This document shows positions 53,684 to 64,000 of a stretch of 64,000 nucleotides of DNA, one piece after another. The stretch's first letter is position 1; each line of letters starts with the position of its first letter. The notes below the pieces were generated by a model. It did not search any database and had not been told where the DNA came from. It saw only the letters and a program-made list of their open reading frames with translations. A program made the translations under genes and the position numbers. The stretch lies in contig CM028927.1 in NCBI GenBank assembly GCA_016801845.1, positions 13,236,001 through 13,300,000 of the forward strand, in the 5' to 3' direction. Source of the stretch: Polydactylus sextarius (Eukaryota; Chordata; Actinopteri; Polynemidae).

Positions 53684-54291
53684 GAACCCAGGGTCTATTT
53701 CACCACACATCCGAGTCAAACATCCCCTCAAGAGCTATTTAACGTTGGTTGGGGGATTTTTGTGTTTGACCGTCTTTTGTTTTTACAGCCAAATAGCTAA
53801 CAATGAAAGTAAGTGGGGCCGCCAGCCAAACGTATCTAAACAGACAATTTTTTTAACCACCAATAGCTCCAAAAAAGCTCAAAATAACAGTTCACTCCGA
53901 CAGTAGCATGAATAGGGTCCCTGCATATACGAATCTACTGATCTGGAACACCATTCATTGCCAGTTGTTATGAAAACAAGACATTGGGTAAGTCTTGTAA
54001 AACAGTCTTTTAAATAAACTCTTGGTTCACTTACTATGTTATTGGTACTTTGATTTATGTGTAGGGATCCTATTCATGCTACTGCTGAAGTGAAGTATTA
54101 TTTTGAGCTTTATTAGTGGTTAAAAATGGTGATTTAGATACATGTGGCTGACCACCCCATTTACTTTCATTGTTAGCTATTTGGCTGTGAAAACAAAAGA
54201 CGATCAAACTCCATATTACTTCGACCAAAATGTAAAATAGCTCTTGAGGGGATGTTTGTCTCTTATGTGTGATGAAATACACTGTGGGTTC
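53684..54291. mobile_element. Foldback (large inverted repeat) element
   Basis: The left arm (53684-53927) and right arm (54058-54291) are inverted copies that agree at most positions by eye, joined by a loop of about 130 bp. Matching blocks include CATCCCCTCAAGAGCTATTT and CAGCCAAATAGCTAACAATG in the left arm and their reverse complements in the right arm. No transposase ORF is seen. It is probably a non-autonomous MITE or foldback element, or two oppositely oriented copies of one family. Confidence 0.8.
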
Positions 54292-54577
54292 ATATTACTC
54301 CATACCATCACTTTAACTGGGAAATATTCTCAGCCAATAGAAAACAACAGAATTATTGAAACTGGGTCCACTTCATCCCGCTACCTCTACCATCCTCGTG
54401 CTGGGTCAGTTTTCCATTTGGAAAAAGCTCAGACTGTAAATCAAGAGAGAGCACATGGGGGTTATTAACATGCTCAAATCCTAAATCCTGCTCACATTTC
54501 ATGCTTTAACTTATTCCTTTAAAAAAAACAAAACAAAAAAAGTAGATGAAAATTAAACAGTTCTGGGGGAAGAAACA

Positions 54578-54583
54578 TTTATT
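54578..54583 (-). terminator. dtnbp1: Candidate dtnbp1 distal poly(A) signal
   Basis: AATAAA on the - strand (TTTATT on +), followed on that strand by T/GT-rich sequence (54545-54520). It implies a 3' UTR of about 1.3 kb ending near 54558. Confidence 0.55.
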
Positions 54584-55180
54584 ACCAACAAGTCAAGTCA
54601 GAAATTGTAGGCAGGGGAAAAGAAAATAAATGAATAATGCTGTCACATTGCACAAATGTCAACATTTCTGTACAAAAACGAAACAAAAACAAAACAAAGA
54701 AAAAGATCTGAATACAGTTAAAACTTTCTGGCCATAGTCCAGTGCATAGCACACAGTCCGAACACTGATTTGGTCCTCGTTCAGAAGGAGAAGTTCACCG
54801 ATATATTACTGGTCAAAGGTCAAACTCTCCTGTGTGTGTGTTTGTGTTAAATCATTGGTGTCATTGTACCTGAACTCCACCAGTCTGTCAGTCTGACTCA
54901 CAGAACTGTGTGGTGTATGTTACCCACTGCCGGGGAACTGCCACTTATTATGCCACGTTCATCAAAGCTAATGGCACAGAAGTATTATCTTATGCTAATA
55001 ATTGGTTGAAAATATTGCAGATTTTTTTTTTCCACTCATAAAGGAATGCAGGACGCTTTGGGGATTTAGCTTGTCCATAAATGTCAGGAAAAAGTCATCC
55101 ATGTGCCCCCTGCAGGGCTTCTCTTCACTGTCTTCAGCAAACTATTCAGCATTTACTGTAATAAAAGAGCCAATTTACAC

Positions 55181-55184
<4 letters not shown>

Positions 55185-55231
<47 letters not shown>
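55185..55231. repeat. (TA)n microsatellite
   Basis: Perfect TA repeat of about 23 units within the inferred dtnbp1 3' UTR. Confidence 0.95.
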
Positions 55232-55236
<5 letters not shown>

Positions 55237-55352
55237 TTGTTTTTTTATATTCTGTTTGCTCAGATTTTGAATTATCCAAAAAAAATCTGGCCAACCATAA
55301 GTGATCCTAAGAAAGTCTTACAAAGACATACTTTAAGTGATTATAATCTTGT

Positions 55353-55358
55353 TTTATT
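55353..55358 (-). terminator. dtnbp1: Candidate dtnbp1 proximal poly(A) signal
   Basis: AATAAA on the - strand about 525 bp after the stop codon. It would give a shorter 3' UTR. Which signal is used cannot be told from sequence. Confidence 0.4.
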
Positions 55359-55880
55359 TAACCTGTTCATTTTGCCAAGGACTCCATCATATATTCATAT
55401 TCTGTACAAGTTTCCTCAAAAGTACGACACATATAAGAATGCACAGCAGCACAGTGAATGCTAAAGTTATTAGCTCAGAGCGACAGGACAGAGCTACCTG
55501 AAAGGACACGTGGATGATTTTAAGTGTCTCCATCACTGATCATCAATAACTGGTTTCTCCTTGTCTCAACATGCAAACACTGGAACTGAATATCATTGTT
55601 TTCTAAGTTAAGTCAAACTATTAATGTGCATGTTAGGTCACGCTAATCCTAATACGCTAAAGGGAATTCAAACCTATTTTACAGGATTCAGTTAGAATTG
55701 AAAAGTCAGTGGTCTTTTAAGGCAAGGTCATGTGGCAGTTAGTGCAACCTCGTGTGTTTTCTTTCACATTTTTCCTCAGTATGAAAGGAATTTAAGAAGG
55801 AAGCCAATGTTGTTATGTGTCTGAGTTTGATTTGGCAGCTCTGTTATGTTCGTGTTTTGTATTCGATCCAGTCCGACTCC

Positions 55881-56227
55881 TCAAACCTTCAGCCTGCTCT
55901 CCTCACAGTCTTTGATGGTCTGCTCCTCTTGGTCCAGCCTGTCCACCAGCGCTGTATCAGGCTGCACCTCCTCTTCATCCTGGGTCACCACCACCGGTGG
56001 TCTTGTCCTCCTTCCTCCTCCTCCTCCTGATCCACCAACACTTCCTCCTCCTCGTTGTTCGGTCTCCTCCTCATCATCATCGTCATCCTCGTCTTCCTCT
56101 CCGGCTTCTGTATCTTGGCTGGCTGAGTCTGTGCAGGTGGATGAAAGTGAAGAGAGCTTGTGGCGCAGCTCAGCCTGGGTGGGAACCTGGAGGCTTATCT
56201 CTGTGGTGAACGACTCCACGTCCGGAC
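55881..56227 (-). CDS. dtnbp1: dtnbp1 last coding exon: acidic C-terminal tail
   Basis: It begins GPDVESFTTEISLQVPTQAE (human GPESSTCQNEITLQVPNPSE) and continues SSTCTDSASQD. An expanded acidic run (EEDEDDDDDEEE) and a glycine-rich run follow, then VVVTQDEEEVQPDTAL, close to human VVQSDEEEVQVDTAL. The TGA stop is at 55883-55881. The acceptor CCAG lies just above 56227 and the exon enters in phase 1. The final residues (RLDQEEQTIKDCEESRLKV) do not match human. Confidence 0.95.
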
Positions 56228-58352
56228 CTGGCAGGAAGAGTCGCCGTTTAAAAAAAACTTAAAACTTTGGTTAAACAAAAAGACAAATACCAGCATTCTC
56301 TAACAGTACTGCTGAGATTACCTTGCCTCAGATTGTTTTTAGGTAACAACCAGCTGTCATTTAGAAGCTGTGGTTTGTTTACTGTAACAAGATGTTTCTC
56401 AAACAGATGCAGACAGATGGTGTAGATGCATCACATCTTCCCTTGTCAATCTTCTGAATCACATATTCATATTTCGCATTATTTAGCTAAGCTATTTTAA
56501 TTATGTGATAAAATCCCTATGGTTAAAGTAAATCTGGTCTCCCAGGTGTGTCCACACACCTGTGACAGGGGAAGCAGCAGAGTTGTCCTCTCCGCCCGAG
56601 TGCAGAAACACATCCAGAGCCTCGTGGTCAGACATGTCCATCAGGTCCATCTGCTCCAGCATGTCCACATTCACCTCCATGGATGACATGCTTCCTATTG
56701 GCTCTGGATACAACAACAAGTTATTAGTCTCACACACATCTGAAGGCAGCAGCAAGAGGCTGAATCCAGGAAGAGATGCATTTTGGGTATATATATATAT
56801 ATTTTTTTTTTTCCTCATTTCCAATATTTGCCAAGTAGAAGCGAATGGGCACATTCAAGCAGGATGGCATTTGAAATGGTTAAGCTCATGTAGATGGAAC
56901 ATTTTATTTACTTAACGATCCAAAGCGTTACCACAAATAATGGATTGGCAGATGTGGTCGTGTGTGTGTGTGTAGGAAGCTGTGTATGAAGGTGACAAGC
57001 AACACCTACAGTATCATTAAAGGATAGGGTCACACTTTGTCAAGTTGGTATTAATACTTGTGTGCCCACATGTACATTCAAAGAAGTAGTCACTGTACAG
57101 TTGTTGTTTTGTAAAAAAAAGACTAAAAAGTAACTTGTAACTTACGTTTACCAAGTTCAACTACTGATTCATGATGAACATGTGGGCACGGTGAACTTTC
57201 CTATCCTTTAAGAGGACAGTGGCTCAGATGCAAAGAGCCTTCAGAGAGAATTCAAACGTGCATTTATATATATATATATATATATTTTTTTTTTTCCAGC
57301 TGAGAATAACATGATGAGCCTGGACTTGACCCACGTGTAGAACCAGGCCTTGTCTCATTCCAGATCATAGTATCCGACGTTGTTGAATCTAAGAAAGCAG
57401 GACTGTTTGATTCTTGAAGACGTTGGACGCATCTGAACTCGAAGCGGCCTCTTGGATGGTGAGACGTCTTCAAGAATCTACAACAGTCCAGTTGCCTTAG
57501 ATTTGACAACATTGACCAAGAGACTAGGTCTTGTTTCCCCCTGAAAACACCCTCAATTTCCATTAAATTACAATGGGAACCATTATAAAAGGAACCATAC
57601 AGTGAACCTGGCACCTGTCAACTGTAGGAAAACTAAACCAAACAGGCTCAACTGTAGTAAATGCTATATATCAGCATAACTCTTATTGTATTGTGTTTGA
57701 TTCTACATTATGACATTATCCCACAATAAAGTAAAGATGACTCAACAAATCTCACCAGGCACTTTCTCTTTGTGTCTGTTGTTGACGTACGATATGAAAC
57801 TGGTAAATTAGATAACTCTTAAACATCAGCTCATACATGAACTAAACAACAGGCCTGGAGTCACCACCTTGCAGTAAAACTTCCCCGTTCACTATCATGA
57901 TGTGCTGCATGCGTCACAAACAGACAGTCAGTCAGTGCACTGTGAGATGCAAGAAGGGAGCACAAGGGTGGTGGTGGTGGTGGTGATGGCAGGGGGGGAA
58001 GGTTAGCAGATATGCAAGCACAAGAGGAAGAAGGGAGATGATTGGCCCGGTGCATAGCAGTGAGAAAAGACGCCATTGGCTACCGTACCTCAAGGAAATG
58101 AGGAGAGCAGAGAGGAGGGCAGCACAGGGAAGGAGAGCAGAATAAAAGAGTGAAGAGAAACATAGAGAGAGAGAGAAAGAGGGGGAATATTATTTCCCAT
58201 GGAGACTGTCCCCAAAAGTCTCCCTGTCCTTTAAATAGCAACACACACACAAAAAAAAGTCATCACACACACTGCTGACACAAATGAGTGTCATATTTTC
58301 AGTTGCCTCAACTTTGGTGAATCATCTCAGTGTCCACACATGTATTTCACAC

Positions 58353-58428
<76 letters not shown>

Positions 58429-60466
58429 CTAAATGAATGAAATACATTTACATGAACAGATGGAGATGTGTATTTAAATTACATGCAAACAAGTTCACAC
58501 CTGCACGCACATTTTTCTCGTTCTCGTTTTCTCCGCGGGGACAACAGCGGCGCTTTCTATGACACGTCTTAGAGGAACTCAGAGGTCTAACACTCGGCTA
58601 ATGACTTCCTCAGCGTGTAGCTTCTTTATCACCATCACGTAGCAGCCACACAGCCTCAAAAAACATAACATGGATGATGCTGATTCGGTCTAATTTCTTG
58701 AAAAAAGCAAAATCTTAAATCAACGCCTGCTGATGAGGTGAATATCTGAAAAAACTTATATTTACAGAGGTAAAACAAAACAAAGATAAAGAATAACTGA
58801 ATAGATATAACGAATATAAACCCCCTGTGGTTTCTCAGATTAAATAACAACAATGACATATTTTTGTCAAAAGCAACAAAAAACAACAAAAAACAGAGCT
58901 AAGGGGAATGACCAGTGAAGCGAGGTTGAACAAAAAAAACAACAACAAATGGACACACATACACGTGCACTTCTGTCCAATCCTATGGTTGTGTTGGTCC
59001 AGAAAACTCTGCATTGAGGACACAATTTCCACGTGACTGCCTCTAACATCTTCTTCTTTTAGCTCCACTGTGACCTTGCCTAAAAGGTTTCCCTGCTGGG
59101 AAGGGGCCTTTTTTTGCCTGCAGTGAGATTGTAGAGAGTGTAGCTATATGTGCATGTGTGTGTGTGTGTGTGTATATAGGACCCTTGAGACTGGCTTTTA
59201 ATGGCTCAGTGGCTTATGACATCCATAGTCCTTTTTTCCTTTTCCTTCTTCATTTTTGCTCCTCGGTGGCGCCACCCAGCTGTTGCAGCCATTATTCCAC
59301 TCTAGCATAGTATCCATATTTTCAGATTTATATATTTATATTTTTTTGACCAGAATAATAATGTATGTAAATGATTACAAACACACTTATTTGAGTCCGT
59401 CTGCTATGGATTTTTGTTGAGCAGCTCACATATTTGCCTCTATGGTGTGAATCACATCATTTGGAGTGTGAAGTCTAAATGTAAACATCTCCACTGTCTT
59501 TTTTTTTTTTTTAACCATGAATGAACGATGGCCACGCATGATTCTTATGAGTCTTTGGAATAATGAACTATGAATATATGAGGCTCTGGTGTTTGTTTTT
59601 GTCCTGTGGGTTCATTAAGAAGAACACTGAACACTGCCATTTTGAGTGATAGTAACAACATAGCATCCTCTGTCTCTCCCTCTCTCTCTCTCTCTCCTGT
59701 CTTTTAGTCTTTTTCCTTTCACTGAATCCTCCCTCCTTACTGCTCCAGAATCCTCTCTAATAAGCCATTTCTGGAGGATTAAGGGAGGAGGGTAGATAAG
59801 TAAAAGAAGAAGAAAAATCACATCACAACTGCTGGGCTCGGTAGAGTCCAATACATCTCTTGGTGCAGGATATATCTCTCATTTCAGCACATCCTTTGGG
59901 GATTTCAGCACAGACTTTTGGCAGTAATATATGGTGTGAACTGCAGCAGGATTTCATTACGATCCCGGAGGAAGACTACATCTGTATAGTGTGGTACCAT
60001 TTTTCAAAATAATGGCTTGTGTGTTTAGCGACAGGCGCTCAGAGTGTGGAGCCTCGCTGCACAAAGCCACCGTGGGTCAGTCTTGTGATAAGCAGTTGAA
60101 GTGTGAAGATTTGGGCTGACAACATCAGGAATTAATTAACCTTGAATAAGTTTTAGATACCGTTTAAGACTTAACTCAATGCTTTTCTTTTTTCCTCTGC
60201 CGGCGCCAGATCATGAGAAATACAATCCTCAATTTTAAGCTGTTTGAGTATCATCACAGAGCATGACTATGAACTCCTGACCTCCACGTCCCTCTCACCT
60301 CTTCTCTCGGCGATCTGCAGGTATCCAGTAGACAGATACTGCTCCATATCTTGCTGGAAGGCCTCCTCAAAGAATTTCTGCCTCTCTTTCAGCTTGACCT
60401 GGGGGGGCAGGACCCCTCCCTGTTCCGCTCCGGGGACTCTCTGTGGGTGTTCGGCATCCAGCTCCA
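55881..60466 (-). CDS. dtnbp1: Dysbindin (dystrobrevin-binding protein 1), last three coding exons
   Basis: Dysbindin is subunit 8 of BLOC-1, which sorts cargo from endosomes to lysosome-related organelles and acts at synapses. Three exons (60466-60299, 56703-56560, 56227-55881) join in frame (phases 1 and 1) to give about 219 residues, the C-terminal part of the protein. The coiled-coil end KLKERQKFFEEAFQQDMEQY and YLSTGYLQIAERR is identical to human. EPIGSMSSMEVNVDMLEQMD and the DEALDVFL-type motif follow, then a divergent acidic tail with STCTDSAS and DEEEVQPDTAL. Upstream exons were not found before the window ends. Convergent orientation next to jarid2 matches other vertebrates. Odd points are a Gly/Pro-rich replacement in the helix and an acidic/glycine expansion in the tail. 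Confidence 0.96.
56228..56559 (-). other. dtnbp1 intron (332 bp) before the last exon
   Basis: The donor is GTGTGT at 56559. AT-rich with no other feature. Confidence 0.8.
56560..56703 (-). CDS. dtnbp1: dtnbp1 penultimate coding exon
   Basis: Reads EPIGSMSSMEVNVDMLEQMD then LMDMSDHEALDVFLHSGGED and NSAASPVTG, against human LMDISDQEALDVFLNSGGEE. The acceptor CCAG precedes 56703 and the donor GTGTGT begins at 56559. Phase 1 at both ends. Confidence 0.97.
57017..57211. mobile_element. 195-bp MITE with terminal and internal inverted repeats
   Basis: TTAAAGGATAGG at 57017-57028 is repeated inverted and perfectly at 57200-57211. An internal pair, GTGCCCACATGT at 57062-57073 and ACATGTGGGCAC at 57178-57189, is also perfect. 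It has no ORF. The size and TTAA ends suggest a non-autonomous DNA transposon of the type common in teleosts. Confidence 0.75.
57381..57511. repeat. Hairpin repeat of teleost dispersed type
   Basis: GATTCTTGAAGACGT (57409-57423) is perfectly inverted at 57464-57478. GGACTGT/ACAGTCC and AATCTAAG/CTTAGATT extend the arms outward. The words GACGTCTTCAAGAA and CAGTCCAGTTGCCTTAGATT resemble a repeat I recognise from many fish genomes, but the family name is uncertain. Confidence 0.65.
58349..58425. repeat. (CA)n microsatellite
   Basis: AC dinucleotide repeat of about 38 units with one CG interruption near its start, in a dtnbp1 intron. Confidence 0.96.
60299..60466 (-). CDS. dtnbp1: dtnbp1 antepenultimate coding exon: end of the coiled-coil region
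   Basis: Reads (x)ELDAEHPQRVPGAEQGGVLPP then QVKLKERQKFFEEAFQQDME and QYLSTGYLQIAERR. The flanks match human ELDAEHAQKV and KLKERQKFFEEAFQQDME. The segment between differs in length (13 residues against 9 after QKV/QRV) and in character. Acceptor TAG is at 60469-60467 and donor GTGAGA begins at 60298. The first codon is split with the upstream exon. Confidence 0.96.
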
Positions 60467-63400
60467 CTACAAAACACGACAGGAGAAAAGATTTACTGCA
60501 TGATTTACAGCAGCTAGTGCAGCCCCAAGTAATATATATAAGTTAAGGGTAGAAGCTCTAATGCAGTAGCACAAACATAAAAGAATCAGAGTCAAAGTAC
60601 TGAGTCAGTAAAGTCTGTTTAAACATTATTTATCTGAAGTTTGCTCGAGCTTGTTGAGGTCAAACAAGGCCAAGTCACAGCCACATGAAAGGCTAATTGT
60701 TGTCTACTATACTTAATAGAAATCTCAAAAATCTTTTCTTATAGAACCAGGAAAATATATAAGAGGGGATAAAACAATTGTTACGTCTATCAAATACAAA
60801 ACTCCTCAGATTAGACGAGGCCAAACTCATCCTCCACAGGTCAGGGTCAACCTTCACTGAAGCAACAATGCTTAAATATTCACAGCATCTGAGATTCACC
60901 TGGTCCCTAAATAACTCAGTGACGTCTCTTGTGGCTCGCACAGAACTGCACTCATCGAACTCTCACTCGTACAGCTCCCTCTGCCGCACACACTTCAGTG
61001 AACCAAGCATCGCCTATATGTGGTTCGCATCCTTGGCGGTCAAGAAAAGCAACTGACTGCTGTGTTTGTCTTAATCTTTTTTTTTAAATCTTTTCGTTTG
61101 AAGATTACAAGATAATTAAATAACTGTTTAGTTACTTAGTTTTAAATCCTCATATGTCCATTATATTTAAAATGTACAATCATTTATCAAAGCCTGTGTG
61201 AAACGGTCGGTAACATGTAAAAACCTTTGATTTAATAAGTTCAACAGTGATGCAATGTGCCTTGACACTGCCTTTTCTGTTTTGACCATGTTGTGTGTTG
61301 CCTCATCATGACATTTTATAGATGTCTGGACAGTGTGTGTGTCTGGGATAGAAAAGGAGGAAACATATTCCAAAAAAAAAAAAAAAACAGAGATGACAAA
61401 GTGTGATCCTTCAAACAGAGGAAGACTCTCTTTGCGTGTGCGTGCACACTCATATCTCTGTGCACGGCTGCAGCCTGGAGACAAGCTGTCTCTTTAGCCC
61501 TTTCATCTCCCTCTGATAGGTGACAGCATTATATAAGACTATTCACTGACACAAAGTGGCCAGCACATTTTTAAAGTAAAAAAAAAACATCCAATTTAGA
61601 GTTAAAATGATGCTTTGCTGATGGGTATTTACTAAGGTATCCCCAGAGAGGGACACACTGCTTAGGTCTGACATCGCTCAGCGAGAAGTAAATACAGTAC
61701 GCTACCACTGACAGACTGATACTTGTTTTTTTTTAGGGGGAAACCACAAAAAAACATAAGAGCATGGAAAATTTTAACTTTACACTTGAGCAGCTGAGCA
61801 GCTAACAGACTAAAAGTGATGGAGAGGACGGCAGAGGAGGCGTAATCAGAACCAATTAACTGCTGTGTCTTCCTGATGCCGGCGCAGAATGTGAGGCGGT
61901 TAATGAAAACGTGAAGCTCTGCAGAGACAGAAGCTACACTGAAACACAACAGGGTGATTATTATAAAAAAACAAAAAACAAAAAAAAAAAAAAACCCCAC
62001 ACAGACCAAGGATACAAAGGTAAGCAGCTGTGATCTGAACATTATCTCTGCTACTGCTTTCATTTACATCCCGGGATGTATTGTGCTGCTTGTCTCTACA
62101 CGGCTCTGCACCATTCTCTGCTTCTACATCTACACGACAACCCCCCACCCCCCACTCCAAAAAAATCAATACGTTGCTTGAGGAGTGTTAACTCTACTGC
62201 AGAATCAGACAGTGGGCATGCTCACACAGACCCAAAGTCCTGATAAAACAGACTGGGCCCTAAAGGGGCTCTCGCAGCAGATGGACAACACACACAGACA
62301 CACACACACACACACACAGAGAACAATGAGGTCCCAGCAGAGCTCACTCATGATGAACATCACACCAACAGCCCTTGGAGACTTGGAAAAGAAAAGCTCT
62401 CTCTTTCTCTCTCTGTCATGCCTCACTCAGTGTCCAATTTATCTGACTACCCATCTTTCTCTACATCAACCCTCCTCCCCTCCCCTTCCCCTTGACTCTT
62501 TCTGTCCTTCCCTCGCCGTCGGCTGGTGTGAGTGTGGGACTGCTCTATTAGATTAGGGGCCTCGGGGAAGCTGGATTCAGATTGTCGAGCATTGTGAAGG
62601 GTTAGGAACAGGGGACAGCGAGGAGGGACTAAAGAAGAAAGAGAGCAGCACGGTTAGTTATAATTAGGGCTTGTGGACAGACAGCATTAACAATAGAGCC
62701 AGATCCTGTCTTTTTTATCTCTCAGTCCCTAATCTAATTCTCAATCCATTATTAGCTTGGATACTCTCTTTGTTTAGAATATGTAGCCATAGAGTGTGTG
62801 TCCATATGTCCATCTGATAGAGAAAGAAAAACAGTGCTCAGAATTGCAACTGAAAAAAACATTCAGTGTTTTCAAATAAATCATGAAATGTCACATTATT
62901 ATAAAACCAAAGTATAGGTGGTTTATGTCACCATTTCCCTCAATTACTTCCATGTCGTTTATCTTTCCAAGCCTCTTTCGAAGATAAAACCACTTCTTGT
63001 ATACATTTTGTTTCTTATACTAGCTTTTTTCCTCCTCATCTCTCCTTCCAATTTCCTCCTTCTCTCGGTTCTTCATCATCATCATCAACCAGATAACCAT
63101 ATCCTGCTACGTTACTGTAGCTACCACCACTATTTTTAGCTCTTGCTCATATTTAGCCCGCAGGATTAAGTTTGCACTGATGACTTTAGTGTAAGAGCAC
63201 AAGTCATTAACTGCAACGGTTTGTTTCTTTTACACATTGTGCTGCCACTACTGATTTCGGATTTGTAGTACAGAGTTGAACGGACACTACACCGACACAC
63301 AAATGCTCACACGACCTCACAAAACACGCTAACATGACATGATACATCTGTGCACACATACACATCTGGTGATGACTCAGAGGAGATAATGAAATAACTA

Positions 63401-64000
63401 TTTTAACTCGATTACAAGAGCACACAGATAGCTGCTAGGATGTAAAACTGAACATCTTCTAAAGTGAGCACCAAGAGGAAGAGACGTGTGAGATGTGTGA
63501 AGTTCACAGATGAAGAAGTTTCTGGTGATTAATTTACTGTCATAGTTTTACTTTCAAAATGACAGTGACAAGTTTTCTGACAAATCTGACAAAAACCCTG
63601 AAATTCTGACAAAAACTGACATTTCTGATGTGGTGCACTACCTGAGTTTGTACTTGTGATGATATTTGATGCATCCGTTCCCATAATCATCATGCAAGTC
63701 AAAGAGTCATAAACTCTTCAAACGTTTTTTTTCTTCTTCCTTTTTTCGTTTTGTTTTGTCGTCGTCGTTGTTGTTGTTGCTTAGACGCTCAGCAGGCAAC
63801 AGCACTATATATAGTCATAAAGTATTGTTTGTCCTTCTCAACTCTCCAATGCGTGATCCAAAAAAAAAAAAAAAGCTCAGGAGAAATAAAAAGAACATAA
63901 ATTCCATTAAATAATCTTGGTCTGCTTGCTCAGACGGCTATTTGTGCAGACAGATCAATATGAAATGAGACTCTTAATGTAATTACACTCATATCTGTTT
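60467..64000 (-). other. dtnbp1 intron continuing past the window end
   Basis: I searched for the preceding dysbindin exon (LENYKKNKRKELETFK-type) on the - strand and did not find it. It contains a dual-strand open frame at 60693-61056, A- and T-runs, a short (CA)n near 62290-62318 and a GTC/GTT run at 63757-63780. No gene is supported. Confidence 0.65.

Larger units (their letters stand above)
52911..54557. other. Intergenic region between convergent jarid2 and dtnbp1
   Basis: About 1.65 kb between the two inferred poly(A) sites. It holds a T-run near 52970-52984, a partial dispersed element (53190-53326) and a large foldback repeat (53684-54291). No gene is supported. The ORFs at 53664-53906 (+) and 54079-54282 (-) are the same repeat read from its two arms. 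Confidence 0.75.
54558..55880 (-). other. dtnbp1: dtnbp1 3' untranslated region (inferred)
   Basis: From the stop codon to the distal candidate poly(A) signal. It contains (TA)n at 55185-55231 and otherwise mixed sequence with no ORF of note. Confidence 0.55.
56704..60298 (-). other. dtnbp1 intron (3.6 kb), repeat-rich
   Basis: Contains two short dispersed elements (57017-57211 and 57381-57511), TA runs at about 56790-56802 and 57267-57286, a long (CA)n at 58349-58425, and an unexplained open frame on the dtnbp1 strand at about 58960-59122. No certain exon is seen. Confidence 0.75.

Noticed and set aside
53664..54282. Two similar peptides on opposite strands (SQIANNESKWG-type)
   Set aside because: At first they look like a conserved gene pair, but they are the two arms of one foldback repeat.
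60467..64000. Search for the next upstream dysbindin exon
   Set aside because: No - strand sequence matching the LENYKKNKRKELETFK-type exon was found by eye, so none is claimed.
1..64000. tRNA, rRNA, microRNA hairpin, CRISPR or operon-like features
   Set aside because: No cloverleaf with A/B boxes, rRNA segment, repeat-spacer array or ribosome-binding-site-spaced gene cluster was seen. The genome is vertebrate.

Overview
This window is vertebrate nuclear DNA, almost certainly from a ray-finned (teleost) fish. The evidence is long GT-AG introns, dense (CA)n and (TA)n microsatellites, copies of short dispersed repeats of teleost type (12824-12975, 53190-53326, 57017-57211, 57381-57511), and two genes whose tail-to-tail order matches JARID2-DTNBP1 in other vertebrates. 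I see no operon, phage, CRISPR or other prokaryotic feature. The species cannot be named from the sequence, and I cannot tell whether these are the a or b teleost copies.

Gene 1 is jarid2 on the + strand, 261-50106, followed by a 3' UTR of about 2.8 kb that ends near 52905. Seventeen coding exons were joined by frame and splice sites. They encode 1427 residues and lack only the first coding exon, which lies upstream (about 15 residues in human). The product is the Jumonji/ARID/zinc-finger cofactor of Polycomb repressive complex 2. It carries an N-terminal ubiquitin-interacting segment, the lysine equivalent to human K116, a SUZ12-binding segment, a long low-complexity middle, JmjN, ARID, a JmjC fold with its iron ligands replaced, and a C5HC2 zinc finger. 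The first six exons are spread over about 42 kb of repeat-rich introns. The last eleven sit in under 7 kb, with introns as short as 96 bp.

Gene 2 is dtnbp1 (dysbindin, BLOC-1 subunit 8) on the - strand. Its last three coding exons are at 60466-60299, 56703-56560 and 56227-55881, and its 3' UTR runs towards 54560. Upstream dtnbp1 exons were not found before the window ends, so 60467-64000 is probably intron. The roughly 1.65 kb between the two converging poly(A) sites holds a large foldback repeat (53684-54291).

The features most worth a second look are these: an 8-mer miR-155 site in the jarid2 3' UTR; a charged ER/K-like helix inserted just before JmjN; a Gly/Pro-rich replacement inside the dysbindin helix; the foldback between the convergent genes; and several non-repeat intronic blocks that look like conserved non-coding elements. 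I did not find a new biological system. The novelty is lineage-specific modification of known proteins and possible regulatory DNA. In protein positions below, residue 1 is the Asp codon at 261.
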